A DNA stretch of 64,000 bases from CAVSJA01 sp963728145 (GCA_963728145.1 CAVSJA010000009.1:62001-126000); one strand, 5' to 3'. Counted from the stretch's first letter, positions 54,345 to 63,506 are shown. Notes: generated by a model not told the origin, from the sequence alone. Translations and numbers: made by a program.

Positions 54345-55121
54345 ATGCCCTCAGTTCTACTAGAAATCAAGGAAGGCGTAGGTCTTATAATTCTGAATCG
54401 TCCCGAAAAACTCAATTCCTTTAACCGAGAAATGGCTCTGCTTTTGCAAGAGAAGCTTGAGACCTGCAAAATTGATAAGAATGTACGATGCATTCACATC
54501 ACTGGAATTGGAAAAGGTTTTAGCGCGGGACAGGACCTGGCTGAAGTTGTAGATTCATCTGGTCCATCCATGCAACAGATCCTGAGTGAGCATTATAATC
54601 CAATCATTACTCAAATTAGAAATATTCCAAAACCTTTTGTTGCCGCTGTGAATGGTGTTGCTGCAGGTGCGGGAGCGAATATTGCATTGTGTTGTGATAT
54701 CGTCATTGCCGCTCAATCCGCATCATTTATCCAGGCATTTTCAAAGATTGGATTGATACCAGATAGTGGAGGAACATTTTTTCTTCCCAGGCTGATCGGA
54801 TTTCAAAAAGCAAGCGCGCTTGCCATGCTTGGCGACAAGCTTAGTTCCGCAGAGGCAGAAAGAATGGGACTGGTCTATAAAGTTCTTCCAGATCAGGACT
54901 TCAATCAGGAAACAGAAAAAATCGCACACCAACTCGCGCAAATGCCCACACGAGGATTAGGATTGATCAAAAAAGCGTTGAATGATTCATTAGGAAATAC
55001 TTTGGACGAACAGCTCAAACTCGAAGATCAATTGCAACAGGAAGCAGCAAAGACATATGATTACAAAGAAGGAGTTCAGGCATTTCTTGAGAAGAGAGCA
55101 GCTATTTTCAAAGGAGAATAA
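54345..55121 (+). CDS. paaG: Enoyl-CoA hydratase/isomerase, probable epoxyphenylacetyl-CoA isomerase PaaG
   Basis: PaaG converts ring-1,2-epoxyphenylacetyl-CoA to the oxepin-CoA. The 258-residue crotonase-fold protein has the oxyanion-hole segments GKGFSAGQDLAEVV and NGVAAGAGANIALCCDIVIA. SKIGLIPDSGGTFFLPRLIG supplies the active-site Asp region typical of PaaG. Position directly after paaD supports this assignment over a general enoyl-CoA hydratase. paaF, paaH, paaJ, paaK and paaZ are not in this window. Confidence 0.88.
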   Translation: MPSVLLEIKEGVGLIILNRPEKLNSFNREMALLLQEKLETCKIDKNVRCIHITGIGKGFSAGQDLAEVVDSSGPSMQQILSEHYNPIITQIRNIPKPFVAAVNGVAAGAGANIALCCDIVIAAQSASFIQAFSKIGLIPDSGGTFFLPRLIGFQKASALAMLGDKLSSAEAERMGLVYKVLPDQDFNQETEKIAHQLAQMPTRGLGLIKKALNDSLGNTLDEQLKLEDQLQQEAAKTYDYKEGVQAFLEKRAAIFKGE

Positions 55122-55122
55122 A

Positions 55123-55249
55123 ACCCCCTATCCCCCTAAAGGGGGAACTTAGTTATCAGTTCCGTTAATTGATTTAATCAAAGAATATATTCTAATGAGA
55201 TTAATTATAACAATCGACCTAAGTTCCCCCTTTAGGGGGACAGGGGGTA
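55123..55249. repeat. CCCCCTAAAGGGGG inverted-repeat element
   Basis: The arms at 55123-55153 and 55219-55249 each contain CCCCCTAAAGGGGGAACTTAG (or its inverse), with about one mismatch, around a 65-bp AT-rich centre. It lies between paaG and paaI. Confidence 0.85.
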
Positions 55250-55262
55250 AATCATAATCAAT

Positions 55263-55682
55263 ATGTCTAACGATGATTTAGCCAAGTCCGTCGTATCCCA
55301 CATGATGGAGAATGATTTCTTCAGTCAATGGATGCAGGTAAAAGTATTAGAAGTAAGAGAAGGATATAGCCGCATCAGCATGATCGTAAGAAAAGAAATG
55401 GTAAATGGATTTGGCATCGTGCACGGCGGATTACCATTTTCACTTGCTGATAGCGCCTTTGCTTTTGCATGCAATAACCGTAATAATTTGTCTGTAGCGC
55501 TCGATGTAACGATCACATTTACGAAAGCAGTAAATATCGGAGACGAACTAACTGCCGAAGCAAAGGAATTTCACAATGGAAAAAGCACTGGGGTTTACCT
55601 GATCACCGTCACTAACCAGAAGAAGGAACAAGTTGCGTTTTTTAAAGGAACCTGTTTTAGAACAGGAAAGAAGCTGGTATAG
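55263..55682 (+). CDS. paaI: Hydroxyphenylacetyl-CoA thioesterase PaaI
   Basis: PaaI is a hotdog-fold thioesterase that rescues CoA from dead-end aryl-CoA intermediates. The 139-residue protein has the motif VNGFGIVHGGLPFSLADSAF, with the catalytic Asp in the helix after HGG, and the strand LDVTITFTKAVNIGDELTAE. The ATG is at 55263. It is separated from paaG by an inverted repeat rather than a promoter that I can recognise. Confidence 0.92.
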   Translation: MSNDDLAKSVVSHMMENDFFSQWMQVKVLEVREGYSRISMIVRKEMVNGFGIVHGGLPFSLADSAFAFACNNRNNLSVALDVTITFTKAVNIGDELTAEAKEFHNGKSTGVYLITVTNQKKEQVAFFKGTCFRTGKKLV

Positions 55683-55698
55683 GATCAAGGAATATCCA

Positions 55699-55919
55699 AT
55701 TTCCATCGGAGGGTTTTATTACTGAAGGGGAGACGAGTTTCGAAGTTTCCGTCGTCCCGAAATTTCTATTCAACAGAAGAACAGATGAACAAGGAATGAT
55801 CAATTTCCATCGGAGGGTTGTCTACTGAATGAATCGGAAGACAAAACGAGTTCTAAAAATATTGGAGAAACATCCGATGGAAATTGATCATTCCTTGTTC
55901 ATCTGTTCTTCTGTTGAAT
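55699..55919. repeat. Perfect 47-bp inverted repeat with TGTTCNNC units
   Basis: The arms 55768-55814 and 55873-55919 are exact inverses, with a spacer of 58 bp. Each arm contains AGAACAGATGAAC, the 8-bp family found around pdxH, joined to CAATTTCCATCGGA. An extra copy of CAATTTCCATCGGAGGGTT lies at about 55698-55716. The rest of the 565-bp gap (55683-56247) shows no supported gene; the frame 55829-56074 is built on the repeat. Confidence 0.85.
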
Positions 55920-56247
55920 TGACGATTCGAGACTTCGAGCCTTATCGCTCTAATCGAAATAGACGAACCGTCCGATCTACATGGATCATTCTTTGTTCAT
56001 TTGTTCAATCGGGTCTAGTTAAGAATCCAGTACCCCAACGCCAACCACAGCAGACCCTTAACCAAAAAGAATAGAAATCCCCAAATACCGATTCGCTTTA
56101 TCCAGAGAACCAGTTTTGGTTTAAGTATGGTTTTTTTGTATCGATCATTTTGCAATGATTTCGTAAGTTTTAAAATCGCTTGTCATTGGAATATGTCTAT
56201 TCGGATCAAAATTCAGTAACTTGTATAACAAGCCCCAAAACCCGTTT

Positions 56248-57000
56248 ATGAGAAAACTTGCACTATGGGCTAGTTTAAACCCCAGGCGGGCCCGCATTTA
56301 CATTATTGCCTTGCATCTTGTGCTCGGAATACTGGCATACTTTCTAGCCAGGTTATTGCAGGTTTCGGTATTTATGCAAGATCTCCTTCTGTTCTGTGCC
56401 ATCGCATATTTTTTACTGCTTGTTTGGATCTATCCTGATCAAAGGAAGCCAATGAAGTTTGAGTTTTTAAAGTCTTTTGCCTTTAGAAAGATTTGTGATT
56501 TCTCGGTTGCCCTATGCAGTTTTATAGTGATCTTTTGCTTTGATAGTAAGATCTTCAATCCTTCTCCAATTGTTCCCTATAGCTACGGAGCTTCAAACGC
56601 AACTATATTTCCAAAACCTAAGAAGCCTAACGCGCAAGAAGTTCTTTCTTCTTTACAATATCGCGACAAAAGCACGCTCACCCGTCAGGAAAAAAAAGTG
56701 CTTAGAAAGGAATTCAAAAAGCAGTTGAAGAATTTTGTAGTTCTAACAGTGACAGGTAAAAAAGAACAGTCAAACAAGGCGCTCTATATTATCCTCACAA
56801 TAGTAGGAGCCCTGGGTGTACTCGCGATCATTTCTGCTATCGCTTGCGAACTCTCCTGTAATGGCATGGAATCGGCCTCTGCAGTGGTGCTCATCCTTGG
56901 ATTGATAGGCGTGATCATCGGTGTCGTCCTTATTATCCGAAGAATCAATAGAGGCCCCAAAAAGAAACCCGAGGAAATGGCACCAAAAGAGACTATTTAA
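56248..57000 (+). CDS. Membrane protein of unknown function
   Basis: The protein of about 250 residues (ATG at 56248; a TTG at 56221 would extend it) has three N-terminal hydrophobic segments, a soluble middle with a basic helix (LTRQEKKVLRKEFKKQLKNF), and two C-terminal membrane helices (YIILTIVGALGVLAIISAIA and AVVLILGLIGVIIGVVLII). It ends in a Lys/Pro-rich tail. The TRQEKK..RKEFKKQLK element and paired C-terminal helices are common in small Bacteroidota membrane proteins. It lies between paaI and paaY but has no evident role in phenylacetate use. Confidence 0.75.
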   Translation: MRKLALWASLNPRRARIYIIALHLVLGILAYFLARLLQVSVFMQDLLLFCAIAYFLLLVWIYPDQRKPMKFEFLKSFAFRKICDFSVALCSFIVIFCFDSKIFNPSPIVPYSYGASNATIFPKPKKPNAQEVLSSLQYRDKSTLTRQEKKVLRKEFKKQLKNFVVLTVTGKKEQSNKALYIILTIVGALGVLAIISAIACELSCNGMESASAVVLILGLIGVIIGVVLIIRRINRGPKKKPEEMAPKETI

Positions 57001-57044
57001 GTAGATTCGGATAGATCCTTACTAATTTTGCTGTTAACTCTTTC

Positions 57045-57100
57045 CCAATCAACCAATCAACCAATCAACCAATCATCCAACAACCAATCAACCAATCAAC
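57045..57100 (+). repeat. 8-bp AATCAACC tandem repeat
   Basis: AATCAACC is repeated six times with one AATCATCC and an AAC interruption, directly before the paaY start codon. The same unit recurs at 60549-60579. Confidence 0.85.
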
Positions 57101-57109
57101 GATCCGCCC

Positions 57110-57706
57110 ATGATCTATCAATTCAAAGATTTCATCCCGGTCGTTCATCCATCTTCCTTTATTCACCCTCAGGCAACGGTAACTGGAAATGTTATTATTG
57201 GAAAAAATGTTTATGTCGGACCCGGAGCCGCATTGCGTGCTGATTGGGGTGGAATTCTAATCGAAGACGGTTGTAATATTCAGGAAAACTGTACCATTCA
57301 TATGTTCCCCGGTATAACTGTTGTTTTGAAAGAAAATGCGCATATTGGTCATGGTGCGATCATTCATGGAGCAATTATCGGCAAGAACTGCCTGGTTGGA
57401 ATGAATTCGGTGATAATGGATGAAGTTGTACTGGGTGATGAATGCATTGTTGGCGCCTTGAGTTTTGTAAGGCAAGGTGAAAAAATTCCTGCGAGAAGTT
57501 TGATTGCGGGAAATCCTGCAAAACTGATTCGTACAGTCAGTGACGACATGATTAAATGGAAAACCAAGGGCACTGAACTGTATCAAACCCTTCCAAAAGA
57601 AATGCATGAAGGCTGGAAACCTTGCGAACCGCTGAGGGAAATACCAAAGGATCGACCTTCTCAGGAAAAGCTATATGAAACCTGGAAAAAGATCAGCAAT
57701 TCTTAG
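57110..57706 (+). CDS. paaY: PaaY-type hexapeptide-repeat thioesterase / gamma-carbonic-anhydrase-like protein
   Basis: The 198-residue protein forms a left-handed beta helix, with hexapeptide repeats from ATVTGNVIIGKNVYVGPGAA to GEKIPARSLIAGNPAKLIR. Metal-binding His residues appear in CTIHMFPG and NAHIGHGAIIHGA. The C-terminal extension (GTELYQTLPKEMHEGWKPCE) is the feature that marks PaaY rather than other gamma-carbonic anhydrases. PaaY hydrolyses aryl-CoA dead-end products. It is at the far end of the paa cluster, after a repeat block. Confidence 0.88.
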   Translation: MIYQFKDFIPVVHPSSFIHPQATVTGNVIIGKNVYVGPGAALRADWGGILIEDGCNIQENCTIHMFPGITVVLKENAHIGHGAIIHGAIIGKNCLVGMNSVIMDEVVLGDECIVGALSFVRQGEKIPARSLIAGNPAKLIRTVSDDMIKWKTKGTELYQTLPKEMHEGWKPCEPLREIPKDRPSQEKLYETWKKISNS

Positions 57707-57720
57707 GGACCCCCGCTACT

Positions 57721-59259
57721 TCATTTTGTTCTTTCGACCGCCCGGATTCTAAATGCCTGGATCAACGGATTGGCTTCGGGGGTTAGCGTAAAGAAAATGC
57801 GTGCGCTATAACCTTTGTCTCCTTCAATTATAAACTCACCGCGTAACTGGTTCTCTGGGGTTAGCTGGCTTATGCGTTGTATCTTTCCAATCACTCCGAA
57901 TAAACCGGCTGTTTGGTTACGCAATGAATCAATCGGGTGGTCCATGAAAAAGTTTTCAGCAAACAGCCCACTCGATTCCGCGTTTTTCCAATCCGGCAAA
58001 AAATTTACCAATTCGTTTTTTCTTTTCTCAAGAATAGCTGAAGGAGCCAACACCCGAGGAGATAATTGAGCCATCTTTATGATTGTATCCAGAACACGTT
58101 GATTTATTCCACCTGTTCCGGCATAAGTGAGGTTTGCAAATGAGACAATTCCGATTCCGTAATCAGGTAGCATTCTCCATTGACTTCCAAAACCGGGAAG
58201 CCCACCACTATGGCCAATCCTAACTCTTTGATCACAGTTCTTGTCCCAGCTCAACCCGTATGCATAAGCAGCAACAACGGGACATACTGTGCCGTCTGCT
58301 CTTCTCGCATTTGAATTCAAAGCGGTGAACTCCCATGGATGGTGCATTTCTCTTAATGAACTTCTTTTTACCGGCCCGGTATCTTCGTCATTTCGTGGAG
58401 GCCAGGCCGATAGATGGAATGCAACGTATTTTCCAAAGTCTTCAATAGAACAAATCAACCCTCCCATCGCTCCATACGAACCGTCATGCAATAATGGTTC
58501 TTCCTTCCATTTTCCTTCTGCCCAGTTATAGCCCAATGCCAATTGATCCGCGGGCACCTTTGTATACTCCCATTTCGAATCCTTCATGCCCAATGGTTGA
58601 AGTATATTTTCATTGATATATTGTTGATAGGGTTTTCCGGAAGCTTTTGAAACTATCGCACCCAGCAACGCAAAGCCAAGATTGCTATACTCAAAATCAT
58701 ATCCGGGAACATTGGAAAATGAAACACCATCTTTGATCAAACCTACAAGCTCTGTATCTGTATCATCTAATTGACGATCACCCCAGGGATTGTCTTCCGG
58801 AAATCCAGCTGCATGCGTGAGTAAATGTCTAATTGTAATTGGTGGGGCATCTTTAGCGATATATTTCAAATTCTTCATTTCTGGTATATACTTCGAAGCC
58901 GGATCATCCAATTGAAGTTTCCCTGCATCTCTCAACTTAATAATTGCCATAGCTGTAAAACTCTTGCTCATAGATGCAATACGAAAAGCCGATCTCGTTG
59001 TAGCTGGTATCTTTTTCTCAACATTCGAAAAGCCCGTTGCATTTGCAAACACGAGTTTTCCATCCACTACAATTCCGTAGGCCATTGCCGGAAAATGGTT
59101 TCGCTCGGCATGATCCTTAAACATTTTATCAATGATCGGAAACGCTGATTCAATTTTCCCCAACCTTTGCGTATCGGCGAATGCTGGTGGTACATAAGTA
59201 CCCTGACTGAAGAGAAAACTGGTGGATAAAAGGATCAGAGCAACAAATACGGTTTTCAT
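57721..59259 (-). CDS. Secreted serine hydrolase, class C beta-lactamase family
   Basis: The 512-residue protein has a signal peptide (LILLSTSFLFSQ) and a penicillin-binding-like catalytic domain with the SxxK nucleophile in FRIASMSKSFTAMA (about residue 97) and the Tyr motif in FEYSNLGFALLGAI. The third motif region is RIGHSGGLPGFGSQW. The last 110 residues form a lipocalin-like extension. I chose ATG 59259; the frame to 59265 would need a TTG. The substrate could be D-amino-acid peptides or esters, and resistance is not implied. It converges with paaY. Confidence 0.88.
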   Translation of the reverse strand: MKTVFVALILLSTSFLFSQGTYVPPAFADTQRLGKIESAFPIIDKMFKDHAERNHFPAMAYGIVVDGKLVFANATGFSNVEKKIPATTRSAFRIASMSKSFTAMAIIKLRDAGKLQLDDPASKYIPEMKNLKYIAKDAPPITIRHLLTHAAGFPEDNPWGDRQLDDTDTELVGLIKDGVSFSNVPGYDFEYSNLGFALLGAIVSKASGKPYQQYINENILQPLGMKDSKWEYTKVPADQLALGYNWAEGKWKEEPLLHDGSYGAMGGLICSIEDFGKYVAFHLSAWPPRNDEDTGPVKRSSLREMHHPWEFTALNSNARRADGTVCPVVAAYAYGLSWDKNCDQRVRIGHSGGLPGFGSQWRMLPDYGIGIVSFANLTYAGTGGINQRVLDTIIKMAQLSPRVLAPSAILEKRKNELVNFLPDWKNAESSGLFAENFFMDHPIDSLRNQTAGLFGVIGKIQRISQLTPENQLRGEFIIEGDKGYSARIFFTLTPEANPLIQAFRIRAVERTK

Positions 59260-59283
59260 GTCCAATTATTTAGGTTCTGATAA

Positions 59284-59307
59284 TCCCGATAGCTATCGGG
59301 ATCGGGA
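59284..59307. repeat. TCCCGATAGCTATCGGGA palindrome
   Basis: A perfect palindrome followed by TCGGGA, upstream of the serine hydrolase. It is the same family as 12901-12934. Confidence 0.75.
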
Positions 59308-59432
59308 TACGAATTTACGAACAGCTTTGGACGATTACGCTTATCCATTTGATCGGAACCCTTAATCGTTCACTCGTCAATATCAGTCAAATCAGGAGAA
59401 TCGTTTAAAATCCTGGTCGTAATTTCGCCGCA

Positions 59433-60425
59433 ATGGAAAAAACCAATTTCATCGACTATATCCGTGTTTTCTGTAAGAGTGGGCATGGTGGAGCGGGGAG
59501 CAAACATTTCCTCAGAACTAAATTCAACGATAAGGCGGGTCCCGATGGGGGAGATGGCGGTCGGGGAGGACATATCATTTTGAGAGGAAATAAAAATCTC
59601 TGGACCCTTCTTCACTTGAGATATATGAAAAATGTACATGCTGAGAATGGAGAAGGCGGCAGCGGCACAAACAGTACAGGAAGAAGTGGTAAAGATTCCA
59701 TCATCGAAGTTCCTTTAGGGACTATTGCAAAGGATGACGAAACCGGAAAAAAAGAAGCGGAGATACTTGAGCACGGGCAGGAAATGATTCTGATGCATGG
59801 GGGCCGCGGAGGATTGGGTAATGCAAAATTCGCAACGGCCACTAACCAGGCACCGGAACATGCACAACCCGGCGAGCCGGGACTGGAAGGATGGAAAGTA
59901 CTTGAATTAAAAGTTCTCGCAGATGTCGGATTGGTCGGGTTTCCAAATGCAGGAAAGTCCACATTGCTTTCTGTAATCACAGCAGCCAAGCCCAAGATTG
60001 CTGATTATGCATTTACGACATTAACTCCCCAACTCGGAATGGTTGAGTACCGTGATGGAAAGAGTTTTTGTGTAGCAGATCTGCCTGGTATCATCGAAGG
60101 AGCCGCAGAAGGCAAAGGACTGGGACATCGCTTTCTCCGACATATTGAAAGAAATCCCGTACTCCTCTTCGTGATACCTGCCGATAGTAGCAATCATAAA
60201 AAGGAATTTGCTATCCTTCTTAAAGAACTCGAAGAATATAACCCCGAATTACTACACAAACAGTTTATCATCGGAATCAGCAAAAGCGATATGCTCGATG
60301 ATGAATTGAAAGCTGCAATTGAAAAGGAACTCCCTCCTGGTCTACCTTATGTATTCTTTTCTTCGGTTACACGGCAAGGATTGGTGGAGCTGAAGGATTT
60401 GCTTTGGGAGAAGCTTACTGCATAG
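59433..60425 (+). CDS. obg: Obg/CgtA ribosome-associated GTPase
   Basis: Obg is an essential GTPase in 50S maturation and stress signalling. The 330-residue protein has the glycine-rich Obg domain (GHGGAGSKHF, DGGDGGRGGHIILRG, residues 1-155) and the G domain with G1 GFPNAGKST, G3 DLPG and G4 SKSD. The last is SKSD rather than the usual NKxD, a variant common in this phylum. A C-terminal extension domain is absent. The ATG is at 59433, after TAATTTCG. A repeat block follows the stop. Confidence 0.95.
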   Translation: MEKTNFIDYIRVFCKSGHGGAGSKHFLRTKFNDKAGPDGGDGGRGGHIILRGNKNLWTLLHLRYMKNVHAENGEGGSGTNSTGRSGKDSIIEVPLGTIAKDDETGKKEAEILEHGQEMILMHGGRGGLGNAKFATATNQAPEHAQPGEPGLEGWKVLELKVLADVGLVGFPNAGKSTLLSVITAAKPKIADYAFTTLTPQLGMVEYRDGKSFCVADLPGIIEGAAEGKGLGHRFLRHIERNPVLLFVIPADSSNHKKEFAILLKELEEYNPELLHKQFIIGISKSDMLDDELKAAIEKELPPGLPYVFFSSVTRQGLVELKDLLWEKLTA

Positions 60426-60579
60426 GGTTGATTGGTTGTTCCTCCCGCCAGCGGCGGGACGGGAATGACGGTTGATTAGTTGACCGGTTGATAGAGTTGA
60501 CAAGGTCAATGGGGTGACAGTGAAAGATGCAAGTTGCACTAAAGGCCCTAATCAACCAATCAACCAATCAACCAATTAA
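60424..60579. repeat. GTTGATTG / CAATCAAC inverted repeats and a CCCGCC/GGCGGG palindrome
   Basis: GGTTGATTG units start at the obg stop (60424). The palindrome CCCGCCAGCGGCGGGAC lies at 60444-60460, then more GTTGA units to about 60510. The inverse AATCAACC units lie at 60549-60579. The arms can pair over about 80 nt. Confidence 0.8.
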
Positions 60580-60609
60580 CTATCTTCGTATAACCATTAA
60601 CCTAATCCA

Positions 60610-62877
60610 ATGTCATCCAAAACTCCAGCCTGGATAAACCATCTTCGGTTATTCATTCGCAATGTATTTCATGCAGCATGGCTTTTCTCTCCCGGAATTC
60701 TTTTCCTGGGATTAACTGCAGTATGTTTCTGGAATTTATTGCAAGGGAAGGATATAATGTTGTTAGCGATACAACGCCGATGGTTCTTCGCATTATTCCT
60801 CGTCACATTGATTTTTCTTGTGGTTGTCGGTTGGTATGGCGCGAGAATGGTCTCCGAAGCTAAAAAGAAAAAAGATCCGGAAGGTGCTATGCCCTATGTA
60901 TCCGATTATTACTATAAACATGCGCCCAGGTTTATTGGCTTTTCTTTCTTTACAATCACTATACTTGCATTTGCTCAACTACCAATTTTTAAAAGGGTTA
61001 CATTTCCGGGATGGGAAAATGGATTCTACGTTCTTCTCCTCGTTGCTTCGTTTTTCTATTATGAATTCATGAGCCGGTTCCTGGAGAAAAGATTTACCCA
61101 TATCGCTTTCAATAGACTTTTTTTTGTTGTAGTTAGTTTGATTTTTGTTGGAACCTTGCTGCTAAGCATTAGTCTTCATCAATTCCGCGGGATTATTTTT
61201 GTCGTGCTACTTCTGTTGCAATGGTGCTTTCTTGTTTTTGTAATAACCCGGAGAGGCCTGATCGAAAACAGAAAAGCAAAAGGAGCAGCAGGCCCACCCA
61301 CAAAAGCCTGGCAAAAAGCTACACAAAAAGCTGGTATCGATCCGAGTGAAGCAGGATTTCATCTTTTCTTCCTTTTCATTAGTCTTATTTTCCTCCTGAT
61401 CTATTTAGCTTGCTCAGTGAGTATTTCAGTTTCTGTAAGACTGGGATCCTTTCCATATGTACTTCTCGCCTTTGCAATTTTATTAGGGATTGGGTTTTTA
61501 CTGACTTATATTTCAGTGAGAGTTGGATTCAATATTCATTTCATTTTTATTCTGCTTGTTTTTGTTTTTGGTCTATGGTCGGAAAGGCACCGTGTTGATC
61601 TGTTAGATTCGAATGAACCTATGCGCCTGGGGCAAAGAGATAGTTTCCAGGAGTATTTCAACAAATGGATTACACTAAGGCAGAATGAAATTGATTCGGT
61701 ACCAGAATACCCGGTATATTTTGTGTTGGCGGACGGTGGAGCTTCCCGTTCTGGTTATTGGGTTGCGTCGGTGCTTAGTAAACTGCAGGATACTTCCCGT
61801 ACCGCCTTCGGAAGACATTTATTCTGTCTATCTGGCGCCTCTGGTGGCAGTGTCGGCAATGCAAGTTTCTATCTCCTATTAAAACGGATCGGCGATACCC
61901 CTTCACGAAAGCCTTATGATAGCGTCTATTTAAAACATTCGCGGCAATACCTGGAAAGCGACTTTCTTACCTATACGCTTAGCCGCATGTTGAGTTATGA
62001 TTTCTTTGTGCAGTTGGCTCCCTTCGATACAAAGGGCGACCGTGCGCAGGCATTGACCTTATCTCTTGAATCCGCTCCAAAGGGAAATACCTTCCTCGAA
62101 GATTCGATCAATATGCGCATTCCTTTTTCCGATTTGATCAGCCGGAAGACCGATCCTAATTCTGCAAACCTTCCGATCCTTTGCATCAATACCACAAGAA
62201 TGCAGGATGGCCGGCCATCGGTGATTAGTACCGTTGCATTGGATGCCCAAACATTTAATAATCGACTAGACGTATTATCGATTATTCCGAATGGAAAAGA
62301 TATTAAGTTAAGTACTTCAGTAGTATTGGGGGCAAGCTTCCCATATTTAAGTCCGGCTGGAAGAATTGATCAGCCCGAACCAACCAGAAAAAATGGTATA
62401 AGAGAACATTATTTTGTTGATGGTGGCTATGTAGACAATTCAGGTGCAGGAGTGGTACATGAAATGCTAATTAAGATACAACAACTTAAAGCTACAATAT
62501 TGAATCGCTCAGCTGACCAGCAAGTAAAGGACAGAGTAGCTAAACTACGATTCTATGTGCTGCATATTTCAAACGGACCTGCCGGGGAAGCATATGTAAA
62601 AAAGGTCAATCCTTTCATCAATGATTTTGCGGGTCCCTTAAAAACACTTATAGGATCTTATAGTGTACAAACCACCATTAACGATAGCCGATTGAAGAAT
62701 TTCGTCGCTGGTTTTGATTCAGATGGTTACTGGGATATCAACCTTTACCGCCCGCGGGAGACGATCAAATACCCGATGAACTGGGTTATTTCGAGAACTA
62801 CGCTGGACAGCATGGACCAACGGTTACGGACACATGAGAATATTATGAGGCTGATTGCGAGATTACCGAAGAAATAA
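60610..62877 (+). CDS. Membrane-anchored patatin-like phospholipase
   Basis: The 755-residue protein has about seven membrane helices in the first 350 residues, then a patatin-like domain. The domain begins with the oxyanion loop LADGGASRSGYW, then SGASGGSVGNASFYLL with nucleophile S411 (GxSxG), and DGGYVDNSGAGVVHEML with catalytic D604. This is the Ser-Asp dyad of lipid acyl hydrolases. The N-terminal membrane half is unusual; most patatins are soluble or carry a barrel. The substrate is probably membrane lipid, by inference. Confidence 0.82.
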   Translation: MSSKTPAWINHLRLFIRNVFHAAWLFSPGILFLGLTAVCFWNLLQGKDIMLLAIQRRWFFALFLVTLIFLVVVGWYGARMVSEAKKKKDPEGAMPYVSDYYYKHAPRFIGFSFFTITILAFAQLPIFKRVTFPGWENGFYVLLLVASFFYYEFMSRFLEKRFTHIAFNRLFFVVVSLIFVGTLLLSISLHQFRGIIFVVLLLLQWCFLVFVITRRGLIENRKAKGAAGPPTKAWQKATQKAGIDPSEAGFHLFFLFISLIFLLIYLACSVSISVSVRLGSFPYVLLAFAILLGIGFLLTYISVRVGFNIHFIFILLVFVFGLWSERHRVDLLDSNEPMRLGQRDSFQEYFNKWITLRQNEIDSVPEYPVYFVLADGGASRSGYWVASVLSKLQDTSRTAFGRHLFCLSGASGGSVGNASFYLLLKRIGDTPSRKPYDSVYLKHSRQYLESDFLTYTLSRMLSYDFFVQLAPFDTKGDRAQALTLSLESAPKGNTFLEDSINMRIPFSDLISRKTDPNSANLPILCINTTRMQDGRPSVISTVALDAQTFNNRLDVLSIIPNGKDIKLSTSVVLGASFPYLSPAGRIDQPEPTRKNGIREHYFVDGGYVDNSGAGVVHEMLIKIQQLKATILNRSADQQVKDRVAKLRFYVLHISNGPAGEAYVKKVNPFINDFAGPLKTLIGSYSVQTTINDSRLKNFVAGFDSDGYWDINLYRPRETIKYPMNWVISRTTLDSMDQRLRTHENIMRLIARLPKK

Positions 62878-62896
62878 TACGCTCTGCGCAGCAAAA

Positions 62897-63003
62897 AATA
62901 ATCAATAATCAATAATCAATAATTGCTAGTTGTGGAGCGGACTTATTAATCCGGGGTAGTCTTTTGCCAGAAGTATTATTGATTATTAATTATTGATTAT
63001 TAA
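62897..63003. repeat. AATAATC / GATTATT heptamer inverted pair
   Basis: 62897-62923 has about four AATAATC units. 62973-63003 has the inverse ATTATTG/ATTATTA units. The pair lies between the convergent patatin and YbjQ-family genes. Same family as 43571-43660. Confidence 0.8.
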
Positions 63004-63006
63004 CTC

Positions 63007-63327
63007 TTACGAAATGACCACAGCCGTGCCGCTAGCGCTCACCATCAGCATGCTTCCATTTTTGCCAACTGTTTCATAGTCGAGGTCGATTCCAATAACG
63101 GCATTGGCTCCCATTGCCTGGGCCTTTTGAACAAGTTCACTCATAGCGAAGGTTTTGGCTTCATCCAAAACACGCTCATAGGTTCCACTGCGTCCACCGA
63201 AGATGTCGCGCAGACCGGCGAAGATGTCCTTAAAAATATTAGCACCGATAATGGTTTGGGAGGTTACCACACCAAGGTATTTGTTTACAGGATGGCCTTC
63301 AATATTGTGCGTTGTAGAAGTGATCAT
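63007..63327 (-). CDS. YbjQ-family (UPF0145) heavy-metal-binding-domain protein
   Basis: The 106-residue protein (ATG at 63327) matches the YbjQ/UPF0145 family: TTHNIEGHPVNKYLGVVTSQ, FAGLRDIFGGRSGTYERVLD, and GANAVIGIDLDYETVG. These proteins form ring oligomers; a metal-binding role is suggested by the name only. No clear neighbour link. Confidence 0.9.
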   Translation of the reverse strand: MITSTTHNIEGHPVNKYLGVVTSQTIIGANIFKDIFAGLRDIFGGRSGTYERVLDEAKTFAMSELVQKAQAMGANAVIGIDLDYETVGKNGSMLMVSASGTAVVIS

Positions 63328-63506
63328 TTTGATAATTTGACGCAATAATAGACTGAAAATTGATTAATCAGGTTGTATACGTCTTTGAATTTTTGATAGA
63401 TCAAGATTGATTTACGTGTTTAGAAGAGGCATGCTCTATCTTTGGCCAAATTGGAGGATTTAGTTGTTTTGAACTGCACTCTTCAAAAAAACCAAAGCTT
63501 ACGACC

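Noticed and set aside
55829..56074. ORF of 81 codons after paaI
   Set aside because: It is built from an arm of a perfect inverted repeat and octamer units.
57721..59259. Antibiotic-resistance beta-lactamase
   Set aside because: The fold is class C-like but the extended C-terminus and motifs fit general serine hydrolases; resistance cannot be inferred.
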